A DNA stretch of 11,643 bases, from positions 1-11,643 of the forward strand of contig SKNP01000015.1 of assembly GCA_007120485.1 (NCBI GenBank), written 5' to 3'. Under the pieces are notes generated by a model. It saw only the letters and a program-made list of their open reading frames with translations, ran no database searches and was not told where the DNA came from. The stretch's first letter is position 1, and each line of letters begins with the position of its first letter. Origin of the DNA: Nitriliruptoraceae bacterium (GTDB lineage: Bacteria; Actinomycetota; Nitriliruptoria; Nitriliruptorales; Nitriliruptoraceae). A program made the position numbers and the translations under genes. Positions 5,937 through 11,643 of this stretch are shown here, in pieces.

Positions 5937-8028
5937 CGTCGTCGGCGGGCTGGTAGGTGTGGGTGTACTCCTCCACGCGAGTGGTCCCGTCGGGCTCGGT
6001 GATGGTGCGGCTGAAGTCGATGGAGAACCCGTCGCGAGCCTCGCCCTCCTCCTCGTCGTAGCGGTCGCCCATGTCGGTCGACACCTCGGCCCAGGCGGTC
6101 GACCAGAACGCGATCGTCACGTCCGAATCGGACGAGTCGGTGACGATCTGGATCGCGTACGGGCTGTCGTTCTCCACGACGACGTCCAGCACCCCCCAGG
6201 CCAGCGTCGCCTCACGGCCTTCGGGGTAGCGCTGGAAGTACTGCGAGTGCGGGGTGAAGGTGACCAGGTCGATCCCGGCGAACCAGGCGGTGTTGAGGAA
6301 GGTGGTGGCGACCTGGCTGATCCCGCCACCGACGGTGCTGACCAGCTCTCCGTCGTCGATGAAGCCGTTCTCACCGAACCCGCGCTCCTCGGTCCGTTCG
6401 CCGATCCCCTCGTTGAGGGAGTAGCGCTCGCCCGGGAGGATGACATCACCATCGATGAGTTCGACGGCCCGGGCGATGTTGTCGTTGCGGTCCTGCCCGG
6501 GGGTGAGCGGGGTCGTGAAGCTCGAGACCTCCTCCTGGATCGTGGCCGCCAACTCGGCGGTGAACCGGGGTTGGTCGATCTCGCCCGGGAGCTCGTCGGT
6601 GCGGTCGTCGTCGGTCACGAGGTCGGCGATCAGGTCGGCCGCGTCGTCGATGTCGAGCGAGAAGCCCGACGTCCCGCCGCTGCGTGACACGCTGCCGCCG
6701 GACACCTCGACGCTGGCCTCGACCGGGTCCGGTGCCAGCGCGTCCAGTTGGCCGTCGAGGTGGTCGGTCAGGTCCTCGTCGTCGACCGACACCTCGACCT
6801 GAGGCTGGCCGTCCCGCTCGACGAACCCGGCCGTGAGCAGCACCTCGAGGTCGTCGGGGTCGAGCACCAGATCGTCGCCGTCGCTGGGGTTGGTCAGTTC
6901 CACCGGATCGGCGATCGACAGGCCGGAGTCGTCCAGCGCCTGCTGCGCCGGCTCGGCCAGCAGCTCCGGATCCTCGGTGTCGCCGGGCAGCTCCCCGGTG
7001 CGGTCATCCGGTTCGGCGCTCAGTTCGACGATCAGCGCCGCGGCGGCGTCCAGGTCCGGTTCGATACCCGGGGTCCCGTCGACCACCGTCACCTCGCCGT
7101 CCGCGAGCTCCAGGTCCGCCTCACGTGGCTCATCAGCCAGGTCGGCCACGCCGGTCCGGCCCAGGTGATCGGTCAACCGCTGCTCGTCGGAGGTGACGGG
7201 CAGGCGCTGTCCGGCCGGTGCGTCGGCGTCGAAACCGACCTCCAGCACCTCGGCCAGCGCCGCCGGAGCGAGCTCGACGTCGTCACCGCCGGACGGGTTG
7301 TCCAGCCGCACGTCGTCAGACAGCGCCAGTTGTGCGGCGGTCACCGCGTTGTCGAGGTCGTCCTGGTCGGTGGGTTCGTCCAGCTCCTCGGTGCTCGCGG
7401 TGACCTCGACCAACCCGGGCTCGTCGACCCGCCTGGCGACCTCGGCGCCCAGGTGGCCCGCGTCGACCCGTAGCCCGTCGGTGGCGGCCTCGGTCGTGAG
7501 GGCCGGCGACCCGTCGTCGTCCACGGCCAGGTGGACCCGACCCGGCTGGGGATCGCGGGACAGCTCGTCGGCGGTGTCCTCCGCCCAAGCCCGCAGCTGT
7601 GGCTTGTCGACGCGCACGCGGAAGTCGATGTCGCGCTCGACCCCGAAACGGGCCCCCAGTTGCTGGCCGAGCGCGGTGTAGAAGCCGGTGCGGCCCCGTG
7701 ACCACGCGTCGTCGATCAGGCCTGCCGTGTCGGCCACGGCCCCGAGCTCCTCGCGCGGGCTGGACGCGGTGGACTCCTCGGTGGTGACCTCGACCGGCCG
7801 CGCGAGTCGTTCCTCGGCCCGGTCGGTGACGACCTGTGTCAGCGCGGCTTCGTCCAGCCCCCCGACGTCCTCTCCATCGACGGCGGTCCCGGCGAGGACC
7901 TGATCGCCGGTGGCGGCACGCAGCGACACCAGGGTGATGGCGGCGATCAGGTGCAGGGCGACCAGCACCGCGACCACGATCAGCGCGGGCCGGGTTCCCG
8001 GTTTGGCGAGGAACGAGTCGATGTCCAT
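5929..8028 (-). CDS. Membrane-anchored VanW-domain envelope protein with tandem peptidoglycan-binding-like repeats
   Basis: The 699-residue product has a short cytoplasmic N-terminus, a single membrane helix at about 14-36 and a large outside part. The linker and first unit follow (48-215, with GTAVDGEDVGGLDEAAL). Two homologous units come next, about 227-365 and 366-495. These share NPS.GDD, a GF turn, LTDHL, an aliphatic helix and DDRT.ELPG, and resemble the PG_binding_4 domains found beside VanW. The VanW domain spans about 520-626, with YSLNEGIGERTEERGF, STVGGGISQVATTFLN and PHSQYFQRYPEGREATLAWG. An acidic tail ends in DDDE. VanW has no established activity. The linked modules suggest binding to the cell wall. 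Asp/Glu content is very high. The ATG at 8028 places the helix near the N-terminus. An in-frame GTG at 8052 would add 8 residues and has no ribosome site. The gene overlaps the TetR gene by 8 bases. Confidence 0.88.
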   Translation of the reverse strand: MDIDSFLAKPGTRPALIVVAVLVALHLIAAITLVSLRAATGDQVLAGTAVDGEDVGGLDEAALTQVVTDRAEERLARPVEVTTEESTASSPREELGAVADTAGLIDDAWSRGRTGFYTALGQQLGARFGVERDIDFRVRVDKPQLRAWAEDTADELSRDPQPGRVHLAVDDDGSPALTTEAATDGLRVDAGHLGAEVARRVDEPGLVEVTASTEELDEPTDQDDLDNAVTAAQLALSDDVRLDNPSGGDDVELAPAALAEVLEVGFDADAPAGQRLPVTSDEQRLTDHLGRTGVADLADEPREADLELADGEVTVVDGTPGIEPDLDAAAALIVELSAEPDDRTGELPGDTEDPELLAEPAQQALDDSGLSIADPVELTNPSDGDDLVLDPDDLEVLLTAGFVERDGQPQVEVSVDDEDLTDHLDGQLDALAPDPVEASVEVSGGSVSRSGGTSGFSLDIDDAADLIADLVTDDDRTDELPGEIDQPRFTAELAATIQEEVSSFTTPLTPGQDRNDNIARAVELIDGDVILPGERYSLNEGIGERTEERGFGENGFIDDGELVSTVGGGISQVATTFLNTAWFAGIDLVTFTPHSQYFQRYPEGREATLAWGVLDVVVENDSPYAIQIVTDSSDSDVTIAFWSTAWAEVSTDMGDRYDEEEGEARDGFSIDFSRTITEPDGTTRVEEYTHTYQPADDDE

Positions 8029-8035
8029 GCAGAGG

Positions 8036-8041
8036 AAGGTA
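8036..8041 (-). promoter_or_regulatory. Candidate -10 element giving a leaderless VanW-domain transcript
   Basis: TACCTT on the minus strand fits TAnnnT and ends 7 bases before the ATG at 8028, so transcription would start at or next to the ATG. Neither possible start has a Shine-Dalgarno sequence (the bases just before the ATG are pyrimidine-rich), which agrees with leaderless translation, common in actinobacteria. No good -35 is visible. Confidence 0.3.
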
Positions 8042-8120
8042 CGACCACACACGCAGGGCGTGGTACCCGGCGGTGATCGAACGGGAGCGGGACCGCGGAC
8101 CGTTTCGAGCCCACGCCGGA

Positions 8121-8140
8121 ACCGGTCGGATGCGACCGGT
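8121..8140. promoter_or_regulatory. 20-bp inverted repeat, candidate operator in the divergent intergenic region
   Basis: ACCGGTCG-GATG-CGACCGGT has perfect 8-base arms around 4 bases. It lies 93 bases upstream of the VanW-domain start and 98 bases upstream of the first GTPase start. Related cores occur nearby: CCGGTCG at 8151-8157 and ACCGGT at 8202-8207, the latter touching the candidate -10 at 8207-8212. This size and symmetry suit a dimeric repressor such as the TetR protein of the leftward operon. It could instead be only a hairpin. Confidence 0.45.
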
Positions 8141-8206
8141 GCAGCGGTGGCCGGTCGGCGGCGTCCGCCGGGACGGGCCGGCTACGAGCGGCTCAGCGGT
8201 GACCGG

Positions 8207-8212
8207 TAGGGT
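8207..8212 (+). promoter_or_regulatory. Candidate -10 element of the GTPase operon
   Basis: TAGGGT, in the context CCGGTAGGGTCCG, fits TAnnnT and would start transcription near 8219, giving a leader of about 20 bases that includes the purine run GGGAGGGGG at 8228-8236 just before the GTG at 8239. There is no clear -35. The call rests on pattern and spacing. Confidence 0.35.
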
Positions 8213-8238
8213 CCGTCGACCGAGGTCGGGAGGGGGCC

Positions 8239-10041
8239 GTGAGCGACAGTTCTCGCCGGGCGCCGGACGACGCCACGGCGCCGCTGGCGGCCCCGAACGA
8301 CGCGCACGACGCGCGCGACGCGGACCCGCACGCGGCCCATGACGTCGCGTCGGCGGCTGCGGCCGCGCCGTTGACCGCTGACGTGGCTCCGCTCGAACTC
8401 GCCGATCACCTCGCATCGCTCGGTTTCCACCTCGTCGATGAGGACCGTGCGGCGTTGACCGCCGAACGCGACCGGCTCGTGCGTCTGCTGCGAGGCGTGC
8501 CCGCCCGAGCGGCCCGACCGGACGCGCCCCTGCTGATGGTCGTCGGCGGCGGTTCCGGCGCCGGCAAGTCGACCACCGTCAACACCCTGGCGGGCCGACG
8601 GGTCACCGACGTCGGCGTCGTGCGACCCACCACCCGGGTGCCGACGCTGGTCTGCCATCCGGGGGAGCGGGGCCGGTTCGAGGACGACCGGGTGCTGCCC
8701 GGGCTCACGCGCATCAGCGAGGACGCCGCCGGGACGCCGTCGGGCCGGCAGTTGCGCCTGACCACCAGCGCGCGGCTACCGGCCGGCGTCGCCCTGCTCG
8801 ACACTCCGGACATCGACACCGTCGAGGTCGCCAACCATGCGCTGGCCGACGAGGCGCTGGACGCCGCCGACGTCTGGCTGTGGCTGGTGACCGCCCGGAC
8901 CTACGCCGACGAGGTCGGCGCGACCTACCTGCGACGAGCTCGGGACCGGCAGGCGATGGTGGTGGTCGCCGTCACCCAGGTCCGTGACGAGGAGCGGGCC
9001 GAGGTCCTGGCCGACGTCCCACGGCGGCTGCGGGCGGAAGGGCTCGATCCGGCTGGGATCGTGGAGATCGCCCACCAGCCGGTCGAGGACGACCGGCTCC
9101 CCGAGTCCACCGTGGCGCCCCTGCGTGATCTGCTCGCCGACCTGGCTCCGGACGAGCGGCGCGCCGAGGTCCGACGGGCGGCGATCGAGGGGCTGCGGTC
9201 AGCCGTCCCGGCCGAACTCACCGGGATGCGCCGGGCGGTCGAACGCGAGCTGGAGGCCGCCGGTCGGCTCCGTGCCACGGTCGATGCTCGGTTCGACCGG
9301 GTGCCGGATGACCTCCGCGAGGAACTCGAAGCCGGGCTGTCGTTGCGTGCGGAGGTGCTGGAGCGCTGGCGTGGGCTCGTCGGCGGCAACGCCGCGCTGC
9401 AGAAGGTGCAGTCCGCAGCGGAGCAGGTCGGGTCGGTGGTGCGGACCCGGCTGGGGCGGCGCACCACCGATCCGACCGAACAGATGCAGGTCGAGGTCGC
9501 GGGGGAGCTGACGCGCATCGTCACGCGGCTGCTCGAGCACGCCCACGACCGTGCCCGCCGCGACCTGGAGGCCGACCCGGTCAGCCGCGACCTGCTGGAC
9601 GATCACCCGGAGATCCGCGGGCACGGCGAGGACCGGCCTCAGCGCGTCCGCCGCGCCATCGCCGACTGGGAGGACGCGGTCTCCCGGCTCGTCGAGGAGG
9701 TCGGTGCCCCACGCCGGGACCGGGCCCGCCGGTGGACCAACGCGGTTAACGCCGTGGCGACCTCGGCGATCCTGGTGCTGTTCGCGCTGTCCGGGGGCTT
9801 GACCACCGGCGAGGTCGGGATCGCGGCTGCCGCGGCGGCGACCAGCCACTGGTTGCTGACCAAGCTGCTCGGCGAGCGCAACGTCCAACGGCTGCTCGAG
9901 GACATCCGCGACGACCTCCAGGAGCGCGTCGGCGGTCTGCTCGACGAGGAACGGGCACCCTTCCACGTCGCGCTCGATGCGGCGACGCCGCCGCGTCCGG
10001 CCGTGGCCACCCTGCGCGCCGTGACCCGGAGCGAGCCGTGA
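8239..10041 (+). CDS. Large dynamin-like GTPase, first of a pair
   Basis: A 600-residue protein. Residues 1-50 are a disordered Ala/Asp/His-rich tail. The G domain lies at about 95-310: P-loop GGSGAGKST (104-112), switch Thr in RPTTRVPT (131-132), DTPD at 188-191 in place of DxxG, and TQVRD at 246-250 where N/TKxD is expected. A long helical region follows at about 310-495, and two hydrophobic stretches at about 503-545, separated by GGLTTGE, look like a membrane hairpin before a short helical C-terminus. This layout is that of bacterial dynamin-like proteins and related actinobacterial GTPases, which bind and remodel membranes, often as two different subunits. The segment WLVTARTYADEVG is matched by DPIKYARADLH in the next protein, suggesting homology. 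The GTG start has a strong purine-rich site. The stop overlaps the next start (GTGA). DynA-like function is inferred from architecture only. Confidence 0.8.
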   Translation: MSDSSRRAPDDATAPLAAPNDAHDARDADPHAAHDVASAAAAAPLTADVAPLELADHLASLGFHLVDEDRAALTAERDRLVRLLRGVPARAARPDAPLLMVVGGGSGAGKSTTVNTLAGRRVTDVGVVRPTTRVPTLVCHPGERGRFEDDRVLPGLTRISEDAAGTPSGRQLRLTTSARLPAGVALLDTPDIDTVEVANHALADEALDAADVWLWLVTARTYADEVGATYLRRARDRQAMVVVAVTQVRDEERAEVLADVPRRLRAEGLDPAGIVEIAHQPVEDDRLPESTVAPLRDLLADLAPDERRAEVRRAAIEGLRSAVPAELTGMRRAVERELEAAGRLRATVDARFDRVPDDLREELEAGLSLRAEVLERWRGLVGGNAALQKVQSAAEQVGSVVRTRLGRRTTDPTEQMQVEVAGELTRIVTRLLEHAHDRARRDLEADPVSRDLLDDHPEIRGHGEDRPQRVRRAIADWEDAVSRLVEEVGAPRRDRARRWTNAVNAVATSAILVLFALSGGLTTGEVGIAAAAAATSHWLLTKLLGERNVQRLLEDIRDDLQERVGGLLDEERAPFHVALDAATPPRPAVATLRAVTRSEP

Positions 10042-11643
10042 GCCAGGGCCAGCAGGATGGGGCGGTCACGGTCACCTCGGCGTTGGACACGCTGCTCGAG
10101 CACGGACCAGGTCGGCTGCCCGAGCGGCAGGTCGCGGCGGCACGGACCCTGCGGCGGCGGATCGATGAGCGGCTCGCCCACGGGGACGGGCTGACCGTGG
10201 CGGCGCTCGTCGGGGGGACCGGTGTCGGCAAGTCGGCGCTGGTCAACCGGCTCGTGGGCGAGCCGGTCGTCGTCGAAGGGGTGCGTCGGCCGACCACCGA
10301 CCGGCCGTTGGCGGTGGTCGCCGAACTGGATCGCGCCGCGACCGCCTTGCTCGACTGGCTCGGGCTCGATGCGCGGCGGGAGGTCGGTGCGGCCCTGCCG
10401 TCCGGGCTGGTGCTGGTCGACCTGCCCGACCACGACTCGGTCGCCGAACAGCACCGCGACGTCGCCAGACGGCTCGCCGGGCGGGTGGATGCCGTGGTCG
10501 CGGTCGTCGACCCGATCAAGTACGCACGGGCGGACCTGCACGACGGACCGCTCGGGGAGCTGACGGTGCACGCCGACACGGTCACGGTGGTCCTCAACCG
10601 CGTGGACGAGCTCGCCGACGACGACGTCCAACGCTGTCTGGAGGACCTGACCGCACGGCTGCGCGAGGAGGGGCACGTCGACCTGCAGCCGCTGCCGACC
10701 TCGGCGCGGACGGGCGCCGGGGTCGAGCGCCTCCGCGACCACCTCGTCGACCTGGCGGCCTGGCAGGCGACCGCCCGGCGGCGTCTGGCCGCCGACGCCG
10801 CCCAGTACGCCCGGGGTGCCCTGGACCACCTGACGGCCCCGCCCGAGCTGGACGTCGACGCCGACCGGTTGCTGCCGGCGCTGCTCGAGGTGACCGACGG
10901 GCACCGGGCCGCACCCGACGCGGACGTCTCCTACCGACGGGCCGCCCGTGAGCAGCTGCGGTCGCCGCTCGGGCGCCTGCTCCGCGCACCGGTCCAGGCG
11001 ACCGCCGAGCTCCTCGCACCGTTCGGCTGGAACCAGGGTCCGACGACGGTGGATGCCGGACGCCGCCGCGGGCCGCTCGAGCAGGCGCTCGCCCGGGAGC
11101 TCCGGCTGCAGCACACCGTCGGTGCGGAGCACGCGGTGCTCGGGGACACGATCGAGGACACCGCCCGCGACGCCGCCCCCGCGCTCGGCGACGCGGTCGC
11201 GGGCGTGCCGCGGGTACCGAAGCAACGCCGCTGGTGGCGGCCCGTGGCCTGGCTACGGGGGGTGGCGGAGCTGGCCGCCATCGTGGGGCTGCTGTGGCTG
11301 ACCGCGATCGCGGTGGTCGGCTGGCTGAACCTGCCGGAGCTGCCCACCCCCTACGTCACCGACGTGTTGCCGTGGCCGACGCTGCTGTTCGGTGGGGGGC
11401 TGCTGGCGCGGGTCCTGCTGGCGGTGCTCGGCCGGTGGTGGGTGAGCCTCGGCGCCGCTCGGCATGCCCGCCACGTCGATCGGCAGGTCCGTGAGGCGCT
11501 GCGCACCGCCATCGATGATCACGTGCTGGCCCCGTACACGGACGAGCGAGGGCGCTACGAACGGATCACGGCGGCGCTGCGCTCCCTGGCCGAGGTCGGG
11601 GACCTACCGCCTGAGCCAGCGCCGTCACCCGCCGTGGGGCCCG
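10038..11643 (+). CDS. Large dynamin-like GTPase, second of a pair (3' truncated)
   Basis: An open frame runs from the GTG at 10038, which overlaps the previous stop by 4 bases, to the window end without a stop, giving at least 535 residues. The G domain has the P-loop GGTGVGKS (59-66), switch Thr in RRPTTDRP (86-87), DLPD at 128-131 in place of DxxG, NRVD at 187-190 in place of NKxD, and TSARTGAGVERL as the G5 region. The segment VVDPIKYARADLH before G4 resembles a conserved DPxKYAD-like motif that I recall from actinobacterial GTPases. A helical middle follows, then two membrane stretches at about 407-430 and 448-470 flanked by WWRPVAW and GRWW. The last visible residues, after 520, are Pro-rich and probably near the true C-terminus. 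With the preceding gene it forms a translationally coupled pair, as expected for two subunits of one membrane-remodelling complex. Substrate membrane and process are unknown. Confidence 0.8.
   Translation, partial: MSQGQQDGAVTVTSALDTLLEHGPGRLPERQVAAARTLRRRIDERLAHGDGLTVAALVGGTGVGKSALVNRLVGEPVVVEGVRRPTTDRPLAVVAELDRAATALLDWLGLDARREVGAALPSGLVLVDLPDHDSVAEQHRDVARRLAGRVDAVVAVVDPIKYARADLHDGPLGELTVHADTVTVVLNRVDELADDDVQRCLEDLTARLREEGHVDLQPLPTSARTGAGVERLRDHLVDLAAWQATARRRLAADAAQYARGALDHLTAPPELDVDADRLLPALLEVTDGHRAAPDADVSYRRAAREQLRSPLGRLLRAPVQATAELLAPFGWNQGPTTVDAGRRRGPLEQALARELRLQHTVGAEHAVLGDTIEDTARDAAPALGDAVAGVPRVPKQRRWWRPVAWLRGVAELAAIVGLLWLTAIAVVGWLNLPELPTPYVTDVLPWPTLLFGGGLLARVLLAVLGRWWVSLGAARHARHVDRQVREALRTAIDDHVLAPYTDERGRYERITAALRSLAEVGDLPPEPAPSPAVGP

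Noticed and set aside
4929..6002. 357-codon plus-strand frame opposite the hydrolase and TetR genes
   Set aside because: It is antisense to two genes with clear catalytic and helix-turn-helix motifs, and carries no motif of its own.
7316..8416. 366-codon minus-strand frame crossing the VanW/GTPase intergenic region
   Set aside because: It is Arg/Gly/Pro-rich and overlaps both the VanW-domain gene in another frame and the start of the GTPase gene.
9639..11225. 528-codon minus-strand frame opposite the GTPase pair
   Set aside because: It has low-complexity Arg/Gly/Pro composition, no recognisable domain, and lies wholly antisense to two genes with intact G domains.
8239..11643. Assignment of the GTPase pair as IniA/IniC (isoniazid-inducible dynamins)
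   Set aside because: The general architecture is similar, but I saw no motif specific to those proteins, so only the broader dynamin-like label is supported.

Overview
The window looks like chromosomal DNA from a high-GC actinobacterium. GC is high throughout, GTG starts are common (paaI and both GTPases), several starts are preceded by strong GGAGG-type sites, -10-like TAnnnT hexamers occur, and the right end carries a paired large-GTPase locus of a kind found in actinobacteria. The very acidic extracytoplasmic protein in the middle would fit a salt- or alkali-tolerant lineage such as the Nitriliruptoria. That placement is only a guess.

Left part (1-4430, plus strand): the phenylacetate catabolic cluster. 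It holds the end of paaN (ring-cleavage-product aldehyde dehydrogenase) and then paaA, paaB, paaC and paaD, which encode the catalytic subunit, bridging subunit, structural subunit and Fe-S maturation factor of the phenylacetyl-CoA 1,2-epoxidase. paaB/paaC overlap by 4 bases and paaC/paaD lie 5 bases apart. The reductase gene paaE, often next after paaD, is not there. Instead a roughly 200-base spacer with imperfect repeats, small hairpins, a 13-bp palindrome and a likely promoter precedes paaI, the rescue thioesterase, which appears to be transcribed on its own. A short GC-rich hairpin fills the 18 bases between paaI and the convergent next gene and probably terminates both operons.

Middle part (4449-8028, minus strand): an apparent three-gene operon read right to left. 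It starts with a membrane-anchored, repeat-containing VanW-domain envelope protein. Next comes a TetR-family regulator whose start overlaps the VanW stop by 8 bases, and then an alpha/beta-hydrolase 21 bases further on. The TetR protein lies beside a paa cluster, so it is a candidate PaaR, but its translational coupling to a cell-envelope gene points elsewhere as well.

Right part (8029-11643): a 210-base divergent intergenic region with a perfect 8-4-8 inverted repeat and candidate promoters in both directions, followed by two overlapping genes for large dynamin-like GTPases. Each has an N-terminal G domain and a C-terminal hydrophobic hairpin. The second runs off the window. The G3 and G4 motifs of both depart from consensus. 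The layout resembles the paired bacterial dynamin operons of actinobacteria (for example DynA/DynB of Streptomyces), a resemblance inferred from architecture only. No RNA genes, CRISPR arrays, insertion sequences or attachment sites were seen.
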